Source: Microvirga ossetica (GTDB lineage Bacteria > Pseudomonadota > Alphaproteobacteria > Rhizobiales > Beijerinckiaceae). Taken from it: a stretch of DNA of 64,000 bases. Under the pieces are notes generated by a model that was not told the DNA's origin, searched no databases, and saw only the letters and a list, made by a program, of their open reading frames with translations. Made by a program: the position numbers and the translations under genes. The stretch covers positions 3,691,501 to 3,755,500 of the forward strand of contig NZ_CP016616.1 of the NCBI RefSeq assembly GCF_002741015.1, in the 5' to 3' direction. Positions 25,006-34,675 of this stretch are shown piece after piece (position 1 is the stretch's first letter; the number at the start of each line of letters is the position of its first letter).

Positions 25006-25908
25006 TCATCCCAATGCATGCTGGCGCACGATGCGCGTGAGGCCTGCGATCAGCGCCTGTTGCGGAACCTTGAACTCCGCCTCGATGCCGTGACGCTTCA
25101 GGGCATGGACATAGAGATCGGCACGGCCCTGCTCGGCGAGGATGGTGACGGAGGAGGGGCGGCCGAACTGGGCGAGTGCGCCGTTGATCTCGTCGCCCGT
25201 GAGAAGGCCCGACAGGTAGGGAGCGAGCAGGCTGCTGTCCATGCGCCGCGAGACGACCGCCGCGCGGGCGCTGAACAGGAGGTGCAGGAGTCCGGCGCGT
25301 TCGCTGCCGCTGTTGCGCTCGGCGGCATCGAGGCCGAGGTCGAAGCCCTTCGGGTCCTGCGGCTCGGTGGCCGGGCGTCCGATCATCGAATGCTCGCGCA
25401 GGAGCGCATACATCTCGCCGGTCATGTAGGTGGCGAAGCGCGCGATGCGCCCGTCCTTCATCTCGATCCATTTGGGATGCGTGCCGGCGGCGCAGATCAG
25501 CCCGTTCTCGATGCCGGTGCCGAGAACCAGCGTCTCCTCGCCGCGCATCACATCCGCGGCGCCCGGGGCGGGCTCGCAGAACAGGCCGGGAATGATGTAG
25601 CCCTTGCGGCCGCTCTCGAGATCCACCGGCACGAGGGCCTTGGCGATTTCCGCCGGGCCCGCAGGACAGTTGGCATAAGGCGCCTCGACCCAGCCCTCGC
25701 GGCTTCCCACCATGCCGACCAGCAGCACCGGCGCGTCGGGCTCGGCCTTCAGCCAATGTCCGCATTGGCGCAGGAACACGTCGCGATGCTGGCCCTTCTG
25801 CAAAGCCGAAACACCTTCGTTCGACGAGACCTGGTCGAGGATGGTTTCGTTCTCGAGCAGATAACCGCGGAAGCGGGTCGTTCCCCAATCGGCGACGATG
25901 AAGCGCAA
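25006..25908 (-). CDS. 2-dehydro-3-deoxygalactonokinase family protein
   Basis: Sugar-acid kinase family (DGOK, DeLey-Doudoroff galactonate pathway). The 300-residue protein opens with the phosphate-binding strand FIVADWGTTRFRGYLL, carries VGMVGSREGW near residue 66 and ENGLICAAGTHPKWIEMKDG near residue 134. The adjacent aldolase gene dgoA, usually found with dgoK, is absent. Instead it follows upp after only 24 bases and is likely in the URC-like operon. Whether it acts on 2-keto-3-deoxygalactonate or on another sugar acid is open. Confidence 0.88.
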   Translation of the reverse strand: MRFIVADWGTTRFRGYLLENETILDQVSSNEGVSALQKGQHRDVFLRQCGHWLKAEPDAPVLLVGMVGSREGWVEAPYANCPAGPAEIAKALVPVDLESGRKGYIIPGLFCEPAPGAADVMRGEETLVLGTGIENGLICAAGTHPKWIEMKDGRIARFATYMTGEMYALLREHSMIGRPATEPQDPKGFDLGLDAAERNSGSERAGLLHLLFSARAAVVSRRMDSSLLAPYLSGLLTGDEINGALAQFGRPSSVTILAEQGRADLYVHALKRHGIEAEFKVPQQALIAGLTRIVRQHALG

Positions 25909-25932
25909 GGCGAATGATCCTTCAGTGACGGG

Positions 25933-26562
25933 TCAGCGCGTACCGTACATGCGATCGCCGGCATCGCCGAGGCCCGGCACGATATAGCCGTGATCGTTGA
26001 GGCGCTCGTCGATGGAGGCGGTCCAGATATGCACGTCCGGATGCGCGCCGCGCAGTTTCTCGATGCCCTCGGGCGCGGCGAGCAGGCAAACGAAGCGCAG
26101 GTCCTTGGCGCCGCGCTCCTTGAGCCGGTCGATGGCCGCCACCGCGGAGTTGGCAGTCGCGAGCATCGGGTCGAGCACCAGCACCATGCGGTCGGCGAGA
26201 TCGGACGGGGCCTTGAAGTAATATTCCACGGCCTGGAGCGATTCCGGATCGCGATAGAGGCCGATATGAGCGACGCGCGCCGCCGGCACGAGGGTCAGCA
26301 TGCCGTCGAGGAAGCCGACGCCGGCGCGCAGGATGGGGGCGAAGACCAGCTTCTTGCCGGCGATCTGCGCGCCTTCCATCGTCGTCAGCGGCGTCTCGAT
26401 TTCGATCCGCTCCATGGGCAGGTCGCGGGTGACCTCGTAGCAGAGCAGCATGCCGATCTCGTTGAGGAGCTGGCGGAAGCCCTTCGTCGAGCGCTCCTTG
26501 TCCCGCATCAGGGTCAGCTTGTGCTGAACCAGCGGATGACCGACCACCGTAACGCCCTGCAT
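25933..26562 (-). CDS. upp: uracil phosphoribosyltransferase
   Basis: Joins uracil to PRPP, giving UMP. The 209-residue protein has the family length and landmarks: [20 protein letters not shown] near residue 8, [20 protein letters not shown] near residue 64, the PRPP loop [12 protein letters not shown] near residue 127 and the uracil-site segment near [16 protein letters not shown] at the C-terminus. ATG 26562 has GAGG 9 bases upstream. It lies between the DUF1688 gene and the kinase. In yeast, URC6 (a uracil phosphoribosyltransferase) works with URC1 and URC4 homologues, both encoded just upstream here. Confidence 0.96.
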   Translation of the reverse strand: MQGVTVVGHPLVQHKLTLMRDKERSTKGFRQLLNEIGMLLCYEVTRDLPMERIEIETPLTTMEGAQIAGKKLVFAPILRAGVGFLDGMLTLVPAARVAHIGLYRDPESLQAVEYYFKAPSDLADRMVLVLDPMLATANSAVAAIDRLKERGAKDLRFVCLLAAPEGIEKLRGAHPDVHIWTASIDERLNDHGYIVPGLGDAGDRMYGTR

Positions 26563-26598
26563 GCTTTTTTCCTCTTTGATCGTCGTTAGCCGATTCAT

Positions 26599-27852
26599 CT
26601 AAAACACTGTCCCGTCGCTGATCACGCTGAGAGGGGGCGAGCCGTCGCCGCGCTTCTCCTTCGCCAATCTCCGCCCCGTCGCCCAGGTGCCGCCTTCGAG
26701 CGCCTTGGCCAGGGGAAAATCCTCCGCGGCAAATCCTAGCTTTGCGCGGATCGGTTCGGCAATGCGGTCGAGAAGAGCCACCGTCAAGGCGCGCCACTCC
26801 ACCACGAGCTGCGAATCCACAGCATGGGCTTTGGCGGCATCGGCCGGATCCTTCAGGGCGATCACCCCGGTGTCGAGGAAAAGCCCGCCGTTGCGGTATT
26901 CGGGCAGGCCGGTGAGCCCGTCGATCTCGACCACGGTGAAGCCTGCCCATTCGAGCGGCTCGATCAGGGAATAGGAGAGCCACTGCGACAGCTTGTGGAA
27001 GGGAATGAGCCCCTTCGTGGCATCCGGCGCCTCGACGAGCGGGTGGCGCCAGGCATCGCCGAGATCGGTGCCGCCGAGGGTGATGCGGCCCGGCCAGATC
27101 GGGCCGAGGTGGGTGAGCAGAGCCTCCAGGATCGCGGTTGCCCTGATGCTGTCGTTTTCGGCGGTGGCCGCGATGACGTCGAAGAGCCCGCCGGGCCTCG
27201 GATCGTCATGCTGCCCGAAGATGTCGGGGTTCGTCGCGACGACGCGGCCGAGGCGGTTGAGAAGCGCCGCGCGGCCTTCGAGGCCGACGAGCGGATTGTC
27301 GGGAGAGACCTGGAAGCCTTCGGCGAGATCCTCCGCCGTCAGGGTCATCAGCACATCCGCATCGACCCGGAAGGGGTCCTCCGCCCTGCTCGAAAAGGCG
27401 CCGCTCACGAACATGTCGAAGCTCGCCACGGCCAGGCCCTCGGAGCGGATATAGATTTCGCCGGTGCGGCCTTCCTCGTAGCGCCATTGCGCGCCCGCGC
27501 CCGCATCGAGCAGCACGGAGACGATGGCGAGGTCGAAGGCGGAGCGGGCCATGTCGGCCGCCGTTTCCCATGGGGCGCCGTGCATCACCGCGTCCCAGCG
27601 GTCATGGCCGCCGGCAGCGAAATGGCGCCAGCGGGCATGGAACGGAATGTCGAGAGAGGGATAGGCCTCCCGGATCGTCGTCACGACCTCGTCGGCGCAG
27701 GGCTCGAGCCGGTCGAGATCGACCGTGAAATGCTTGAGACGACCGTCGAGACCGGCCTGCAGAAGCTGATGCGACCGCTCCCGCACCGCGGCAGCGGACA
27801 GGAGGCTCAAGGCCGCTTTCGTCTCGGAAGACAGGTCAGGCTGGTCGGTCAC
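26599..27852 (-). CDS. DUF1688 / URC4 (urg3) family protein
   Basis: Member of the DUF1688 family, whose yeast founder URC4 is needed for uracil catabolism; its biochemical reaction is unknown. The 417-residue protein contains family-like segments HARWRHFAAGGHDRWDAV near residue 74, VDADVLMTLTAEDLAEGF, IPFHKLSQWLSYSLIEPLEW near residue 295 and GGLFLDTGVIALKDP near residue 335. GTG 27852 is chosen because GGAG lies 8 bases upstream; the longer ATG start at 27918 has no ribosome site. The stop is 36 bases before upp. A terminator-like hairpin separates it from the URC1 homologue. Confidence 0.88.
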   Translation of the reverse strand: MTDQPDLSSETKAALSLLSAAAVRERSHQLLQAGLDGRLKHFTVDLDRLEPCADEVVTTIREAYPSLDIPFHARWRHFAAGGHDRWDAVMHGAPWETAADMARSAFDLAIVSVLLDAGAGAQWRYEEGRTGEIYIRSEGLAVASFDMFVSGAFSSRAEDPFRVDADVLMTLTAEDLAEGFQVSPDNPLVGLEGRAALLNRLGRVVATNPDIFGQHDDPRPGGLFDVIAATAENDSIRATAILEALLTHLGPIWPGRITLGGTDLGDAWRHPLVEAPDATKGLIPFHKLSQWLSYSLIEPLEWAGFTVVEIDGLTGLPEYRNGGLFLDTGVIALKDPADAAKAHAVDSQLVVEWRALTVALLDRIAEPIRAKLGFAAEDFPLAKALEGGTWATGRRLAKEKRGDGSPPLSVISDGTVF

Positions 27853-27941
27853 GCAGGGCTCCGGTTCTCTCTGTTGGAGATGCGATAGCACAATGTCGGG
27901 GACGCCCGGCATTCGCAAGACGGGCCGTCTGGCGGCAAGGT

Positions 27942-27980
27942 TAAAAACGAAGCGGATGCCGACGGCAAGCCGGCATCCGC
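27942..27980 (-). terminator. hairpin with T-run between the URC1-like and URC4-like genes
   Basis: GCGGATGCCG at 27952-27961 pairs perfectly with CGGCATCCGC at 27971-27980. Read on the minus strand it is followed by TTCGTTTTTAA, so it can act as an intrinsic terminator or attenuator after the URC1-like gene. Confidence 0.7.
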
Positions 27981-27996
27981 TTGCAATGCAAAAGCT

Positions 27997-29259
27997 TCAG
28001 AACCGCTCCAGGTCGCGGCCCTTCACGCGGTCGAGGTCGGATGCGTCCGGCGCTCCCTCCGGCGTGTAGTAGCCGGCGGCCTTCTTCGCCTCGAGTTCCA
28101 CCTGCGCATCCTGCGGCACCAGTTCGGCCGGGATCGGCACGCGCTCAACCACTTCGATGCCGGAGCCGGTGATGGCATCGTACTTCATGTTCGACATGGA
28201 CATGAGCCGGTCGATGCGGCGGATGCCGAGCCAGTGCAGCACGTCGGGCATGAGCTGCTGGAAGCGCGCATCCTGCACGCCCGCCACGCATTCGGTGCGC
28301 TCGAAATAGGTGGAGGCCTGGTCGCCGCCCTCCTGCCGCTTGCGCGCGTTGTAGACGAGGAACTTGGTGACCTCGCCAAGCGCGCGGCCTTCCTTGCGGT
28401 TATACGCGATGACGCCGACGCCGCCTCCTTGCGCTTCCCGCACGCATTCCTCGATGCCGTGCACGAGATAGGGACGGCAGGTGCAGATGTCGGAGCCGAA
28501 CACGTCTGAGCCGTTGCACTCGTCGTGGACGCGGCAGGCGATGCGGGTCTTCGGATCGCTCAGGCGCGACACGTCGCCGACCACGTAGACCGTGATGTTG
28601 CCGATGGGCGGCAGGAACACGCTCATGTCGGGCCGGGTGACGAGCTCGGGGAACATGCCGCCCGTCTGCTCGAACAGGGTGCGGCGCAATTCACCCTCGG
28701 AGCAGCCGAAGCGCTGCGCGATGCCCGGCAGATGCCAGACGGGATCGACGGCGATCTTCGTGACCGAGATGTCGCCCGTGTCATGCAGGAAGCCGCCATC
28801 GGCGTGCAAGCGCTTCGCCCCCATGGCGCCGAGGATCTCGGGCATGTTGAGGCGTGCCTTGGTCACCGCGATCGAGGGACGGATGTCGAGGCCGCCGGCG
28901 ATCTCCTTCTTGTAGACCTCGCCGACCATATGGCCCCAGGGGTCGAGGGAGACGATCCTGCCCGGTTCGAACCATTGCGGATGCGGGCCGATCTCGGCGG
29001 TCGGGTGGGTGTTGTGCAGGTCTGGCCGGGCGAGCGGGTTGAGCGCCCGGGCCGAGATGGCGAGCGCCCGGTAGAGCGAATAGGAGCCGCCATGGGCGCC
29101 GATCACGTTGCGGTCGGCCGGATTGGTCACGGTGCCGACGATCGGGCCGCGCTCTTTGGGGTCCTTCGCCCCCCATTTGATCGGATGCTTGATGGTGCCT
29201 GTGTTCGGCTCGGGGTGTGAGGTGAGCCGGATATGGGTCGAGCGGTTAGGCGAGCTCAT
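27997..29259 (-). CDS. GTP cyclohydrolase II family protein, URC1 (urg1) type
   Basis: Homologue of riboflavin-pathway GTP cyclohydrolase II. The 420-residue protein has a roughly 210-residue N-terminal region that is not a RibB domain, then a GCH-II core. The zinc ligands are conserved as C-x10-C-x-C (Cys 248, 259, 261 in HDECNGSD and DICTC). The RibA active-site motif YxRQEGRGIGL is changed to YNRKEGRALGE, and the usual Q-D-x-G-x-D-T segment is not visible. This pattern, the length and the neighbours match URC1 of the yeast uracil-catabolic pathway better than RibA. It would be first in the cluster URC1, URC4, upp, kinase. Confidence 0.88.
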   Translation of the reverse strand: MSSPNRSTHIRLTSHPEPNTGTIKHPIKWGAKDPKERGPIVGTVTNPADRNVIGAHGGSYSLYRALAISARALNPLARPDLHNTHPTAEIGPHPQWFEPGRIVSLDPWGHMVGEVYKKEIAGGLDIRPSIAVTKARLNMPEILGAMGAKRLHADGGFLHDTGDISVTKIAVDPVWHLPGIAQRFGCSEGELRRTLFEQTGGMFPELVTRPDMSVFLPPIGNITVYVVGDVSRLSDPKTRIACRVHDECNGSDVFGSDICTCRPYLVHGIEECVREAQGGGVGVIAYNRKEGRALGEVTKFLVYNARKRQEGGDQASTYFERTECVAGVQDARFQQLMPDVLHWLGIRRIDRLMSMSNMKYDAITGSGIEVVERVPIPAELVPQDAQVELEAKKAAGYYTPEGAPDASDLDRVKGRDLERF

Positions 29260-29465
29260 GAATGACTTCCACGCAAAAACGGGAAGACTCCCTCAACCGA
29301 TCGTCGGAGAGCCTCCATACGATCTATGGGAGAGTGATCCAAAGTTTCGGGGCCGTCAATGGCGCGGGCGTAGGGTGCGGCAGCTTGGCCTGAAGGGGCG
29401 ACGAAGGTTGGTGCCATGGGTGGAATGGTCAAGGTGGCTATCTGGACGGTGCGTCGGCGGAGACG

Positions 29466-29936
29466 CTACAGCCAGCGCCGTACGCGCGAGCGGTAGCCAC
29501 GATAGACATCGCCGAACTTGCGCTCGAGATAGGCTTCCTCTCGGGCCACGACGCCGTAGCGGATGACGAGCGCGAAGGGCAGCAAGGCGATCAGCAGCCA
29601 GAGATTGTCGAAAGCGATGCCTAAGCCGATCAGGCCCAGGACCATGCCGAGATAGATGGGGTTGCGCGTGAAGCGGTACGGCCCGCTCTCGACGATGGTG
29701 GTGGTCGGCCGGTTGGTGGGAACGTTCGAGCCGGCCCTGGTCATCGTCACGATGGCCCAGGCGAGCAGCGCCAGCGCGAGGATGAACACCAATGCGCCGA
29801 GGAAGCCTTTCGGCAGGTCGGCCGGCAGGAACGGCAGGGGTAGGAGCCAGTTGAGCGCAAGCCCGGCAATGACGGCGAGCCCCCATGCAAGCGGCGGCCG
29901 AATGATGACGTGGGCGGTATTTGCCGTGTCAGCCAT
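29466..29936 (-). CDS. isoprenylcysteine carboxylmethyltransferase (ICMT/PEMT-like) family protein
   Basis: Membrane methyltransferase family of 156 residues. Four hydrophobic segments are visible at about residues 12-34, 44-64, 90-110 and 112-125. The conserved C-terminal signature is present: GPYRFTRNPIYLGMVLGLIG near residue 85 and EEAYLERKFGDVYRGYRSRV near residue 133. Substrate of bacterial members is generally unknown. It lies 206 bases upstream of the URC1-like gene on the same strand; the stretch 29260-29465 must hold that gene's promoter, but no clear boxes were seen. Confidence 0.88.
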   Translation of the reverse strand: MADTANTAHVIIRPPLAWGLAVIAGLALNWLLPLPFLPADLPKGFLGALVFILALALLAWAIVTMTRAGSNVPTNRPTTTIVESGPYRFTRNPIYLGMVLGLIGLGIAFDNLWLLIALLPFALVIRYGVVAREEAYLERKFGDVYRGYRSRVRRWL

Positions 29937-30044
29937 AGAGGGACTATGAACCCGAAATCCCTGTCACCGACAGATTACCATCAAACGGCTTGCAAAGCTT
30001 GAGGCCCGGACCATTACGGCTCGCAGCCTGCGCAATCGGCGCTC

Positions 30045-31271
30045 CTAGAGCCACGAGGCTCCCTTGCCGCCATGGGGCACGCCCAAATGATCCAGAACGC
30101 TCGCTCCGATATCGGCAAAGCTCTCCCGCCGCCCGATGGCGCCCTGCGGCACGCCTCGTCCGAAGCTCAGGATCGGCACGTGCTCGCGGGTATGGTCGGT
30201 GCCGCGCCATGAGGGGTCGTTGCCGTGGTCGGCGGTGATGATGACGAGGTCTCCGTCCCGAAGCGCCGCCGCGATCTCCGGAATACGCCTGTCGAAGGCT
30301 TCCAGCGCGGCGGCATAGCCGGCGATGTCGCGGCGGTGGCCGAACTCGCTGTCGAAATCGACTAGATTGGCAAAGACGAAACCGCCGTCGGGCAGATCCT
30401 TCAGCGCCTCGACGGCAGCCGACAGGCAGGCATCGTTGCCGTTGGGCTTGATCTCCCGGCCCGTCGAGCGATGGGCGAAGATGTCGCCGATCTTGCCCAC
30501 CGTGACGACGGAACGGCCCGCCTTCGTCAGCGTGTCGAGGATGGTGTCGGCCGGCGGCGGCACGGCGAAATCCTTGCGGTTGCCGGTGCGCTTGAAGCCG
30601 GTCTCGGGCGAGCCGATGAAGGGCCGCGCGATGACGCGGCCGATCTTGTAGGCGTCGCAGAGCTCGCGTCCGATGCGGCACAGCTCGTAGAGGCGCTCGA
30701 GCCCGAACGTCTCCTCGTGCGCCGCGATCTGCAGCACGCTGTCGACCGAGGTGTAGAAGATCGGCTTGCCGGTGCGCATATGCTCCGCGCCGTATTCGTC
30801 GATGACGGTCGTGCCGGAGGCATGCTTGTCGGCGAGAATGCCGGGAAGATTGCCGCGCTCGATGAAGGCGGCCGTCAGCTCCTTCGGAAAGGCCGGAACC
30901 GTGTCGGGGAAATAGCCCCAGTCGAAGGTGACGGGGACGCCCGCGATCTCCCAATGGCCCGAAGGCGTGTCCTTGCCCTTGGAAGTCTCGACGCCGTAGC
31001 CCCAGGCGCCATTCAGCTTACCCTGCGGCGCGAGGTTCGGCGGCATGCGCCCCGTCGAGGCCTCGCAGGCAAGCCCGAGGCCGAGCGCTGCCATATTCGG
31101 CAGGCGAAGCGGCCCTTCGCGTAAGGAAGCCCGGTCGCCCCGCCCTGCGGCGCAGGCCTCCGCGATATGCCCGAGCGTATCGGCGCCGGCATCGCCATAG
31201 GCAGACGCATCCTCCGCGCCGCCGATACCGACGGAATCGAGCACGATGAGAAGAGCGCGAGGCATCGGCAA
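30045..31271 (-). CDS. deoB: phosphopentomutase
   Basis: Interconverts (deoxy)ribose-1-phosphate and -5-phosphate, linking PNP and DeoA products to DeoC and the pentose pathway. The 408-residue protein is of the alkaline phosphatase superfamily: metal/phosphoenzyme region [15 protein letters not shown] near residue 8, [13 protein letters not shown] near residue 98, [14 protein letters not shown] near residue 301 and the metal ligands in TADHGNDP and [10 protein letters not shown] near residue 348. The start could be ATG 31271 or the in-frame ATG two codons on. It lies apart from deoC-deoA but completes the same pathway. Confidence 0.96.
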   Translation of the reverse strand: MPMPRALLIVLDSVGIGGAEDASAYGDAGADTLGHIAEACAAGRGDRASLREGPLRLPNMAALGLGLACEASTGRMPPNLAPQGKLNGAWGYGVETSKGKDTPSGHWEIAGVPVTFDWGYFPDTVPAFPKELTAAFIERGNLPGILADKHASGTTVIDEYGAEHMRTGKPIFYTSVDSVLQIAAHEETFGLERLYELCRIGRELCDAYKIGRVIARPFIGSPETGFKRTGNRKDFAVPPPADTILDTLTKAGRSVVTVGKIGDIFAHRSTGREIKPNGNDACLSAAVEALKDLPDGGFVFANLVDFDSEFGHRRDIAGYAAALEAFDRRIPEIAAALRDGDLVIITADHGNDPSWRGTDHTREHVPILSFGRGVPQGAIGRRESFADIGASVLDHLGVPHGGKGASWL

Positions 31272-31306
31272 GGATCCTTCAAACCAACAGAATCATGACT
31301 GATACG

Positions 31307-32332
31307 TCATCGCGGCGAAAGGTGCGATGGCCCGTGATTATGAGGGTGTCCGCCATGATCGTGCCCCTCATGGGCATGATCTCCATGTTCATGGTCGTTC
31401 CCGTCGAGGGGGCAGTCGGGGCCGTGGTCGTGAGATCCCGGCCTGTGGATCTCGATCTGCAGGGTCGAATGGCCGATGCCGAAATGGGCCTTCAGCTCCC
31501 GCTGCGCCTCGGCCAGGAAGCGGTCGCCGGGATGTCCCCCCGGCATGACGAGATGGGCGGTCAGCGCCGTCTCGGTCGTGCTCACCGCCCAGACATGGAG
31601 GTGGTGGACGCGGGCGACGCCCGGCATCCGCTCGAGGGCTTTTCTCACCTCCGGCATGGCGATGCTGCGGGGCACGCCATGCAGCGAGAGGGTGAGCGAT
31701 TGCTGCAGCAATCCCCAGGTGCCCCAGACGATGACGGCGGCGATGACGAGGCTGAGAACCGGGTCGATCCAGTTCGCGCCGGTCCAGAGAATGGCGAGGC
31801 CGCCGAGAACCACGCCGAGGGACACGGCGGCATCGGCGACCATGTGCAGGAAGGCGCCGCGGATGTTGAGATCCTGTTGGCCGCTCGTGAACAGGAAGGC
31901 GGTGAAGCCGTTCACGACGATGCCGATTCCGGCGACGATCATCATGGTGCCGGCAGCAACAGGAGCGGGCTCGATCAGGCGCTGGACGGATTCCCAGACG
32001 ATGCCGCCCGTCGCCACCAGCAGGAGGAGGGCGTTGAAGAGCGCTGCGAGGATCGAGCTCGAGCGCAGGCCGTAGGTGAAGCGCTCGGTCGGGCTGCGCC
32101 TCGCGAGCAATGCCGCACCCCAGGCGATGGCGAGGCCGAGCACGTCGCTCAGGTTATGGCCGGCATCCGAGAGCAGGGCCATGGAATCGGCCCAGAACCC
32201 GTAGGCTGCCTCGATGGCGACGAAGGCGAGGTTGAGGGCGATGCCGATAGCGAAGGCGCGCCCGTGGCCTTCCGGCGGAGCGTGGGAATGCCCGTGATCG
32301 TGATGGCCTGCCGGATCGTGGTGCGAATGCAT
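31307..32332 (-). CDS. cation diffusion facilitator family transporter (CzcD/ZnT-like)
   Basis: Proton-coupled exporter of Zn2+ or similar ions across the inner membrane. The 341-residue protein has six predicted membrane spans in residues 25-215. Metal-site pairs are HNLSD in the second helix and HMVAD in the fifth, the H-x3-D pattern of zinc-type CDF transporters. Both termini are His/Asp-rich (HSHHDPAGHHDHGHSH at the start and DHEHGDHAHEGHDHGGH near the end), consistent with metal loading. A cytoplasmic domain at about 230-300 is typical. It ends 35 bases before deoB begins on the same strand. Confidence 0.95.
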   Translation of the reverse strand: MHSHHDPAGHHDHGHSHAPPEGHGRAFAIGIALNLAFVAIEAAYGFWADSMALLSDAGHNLSDVLGLAIAWGAALLARRSPTERFTYGLRSSSILAALFNALLLLVATGGIVWESVQRLIEPAPVAAGTMMIVAGIGIVVNGFTAFLFTSGQQDLNIRGAFLHMVADAAVSLGVVLGGLAILWTGANWIDPVLSLVIAAVIVWGTWGLLQQSLTLSLHGVPRSIAMPEVRKALERMPGVARVHHLHVWAVSTTETALTAHLVMPGGHPGDRFLAEAQRELKAHFGIGHSTLQIEIHRPGSHDHGPDCPLDGNDHEHGDHAHEGHDHGGHPHNHGPSHLSPR

Positions 32333-32349
32333 GGTCGGTGCGCGTTGCC

Positions 32350-33974
<1,625 letters not shown>

Positions 33975-33978
<4 letters not shown>

Positions 33979-34424
33979 GGCCATCTGTCGTGATCGCGAA
34001 CGTGATTCAGCCCGATCTGCGTCAGGCTGCTCGGCAGCCTCAAGCGCTGATCGGAGGACAATAAGATGCTGCAATCGGCCAGGAGAGCGGTTGCTATGTG
34101 GATGGCGTCGGCTCCCTTGTTGCCGAGAGTCGCGCGAATTTCGGCACTCTGGCGCAAGACCGCGCGATCGATCGGTCGGATCTCCAGACCAGCACCGCCC
34201 GCAAGAAACCCCTCATAGATTTCGACCAATCTCGCATCGCCATCCTTGAGCGGGCCGACGAGAACCTCGGCCAGCGTCAGCTCGCTGGTCACCAATCGCA
34301 GCTGGCCGGCAGCCGCCTGCTCGAACACATGCAGCAAGCCGTCATCTTCGCTCTCGATGAAACGGATGATCGCATTGGTATCGAGATAAGCGGCCTTGAC
34401 GCTCTCCACCTTCGTTATTCCCAC
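33975..34424 (-). CDS. PIN-domain toxin (VapC-like)
   Basis: Putative RNase toxin of 149 residues. PIN-domain acidic residues are visible: AYLDTNAIIRF near residue 13 (first Asp), SELTLAEVLVGPL near residue 48 (Glu) and NKGADAIHIATALL near residue 101 (Asp), with a C-terminal LLSSDQRL segment where the fourth acidic residue is expected. It starts at GTG 34424, 10 bases inside the antitoxin gene, and its stop overlaps the yejF start as ATGA. So toxin translation is coupled to both neighbours. RNA target unknown. Confidence 0.88.
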
Positions 34425-34645
34425 TCGTCCCGCAGCGTGCGAATGCGCCGGACGGCTTCCGTAGCGGACGTGTTGCGCTCCTTGGCTGCGCCGAAGAAGC
34501 GCATGAATTCCCTCTTCGGATCAGGACGGGCAGCCTCGTCGTCCTGCTCGATGACCAGGGTTACGGGCTTCGACGGATCGAGCAGCTCCCGTAGATCCTC
34601 CGGCAGCTTATCGACCGGGTAATGCTCTCTGACGATCTTGTTCAT
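34415..34645 (-). CDS. putative antitoxin of the PIN-domain toxin
   Basis: Protein of 76 residues, acidic in the middle, directly upstream of and overlapping the PIN toxin gene by 10 bases, the usual antitoxin-first order. The N-terminal half KLPEDLRELLDPSKPVTLVI looks like the short beta/alpha unit of VapB-like antitoxins; the C-terminal half, KREFMRFFGAAKERNTSAT, would be the toxin-binding arm. No DNA-binding motif is clear enough to name the class. The pair sits 30 bases after yejE, so it is expressed with the importer or from an internal promoter not recognised here. Confidence 0.75.
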   Translation of the reverse strand: MNKIVREHYPVDKLPEDLRELLDPSKPVTLVIEQDDEAARPDPKREFMRFFGAAKERNTSATEAVRRIRTLRDEWE

Positions 34646-34675
34646 GGGATACCTCGAGGAAACACTACCATAGGC

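Noticed and set aside
27997..29259. Annotation as the riboflavin enzyme RibA
   Set aside because: Active-site motifs differ, the length is twice that of RibA without a RibB domain, and the neighbours are DUF1688 and upp rather than riboflavin genes.
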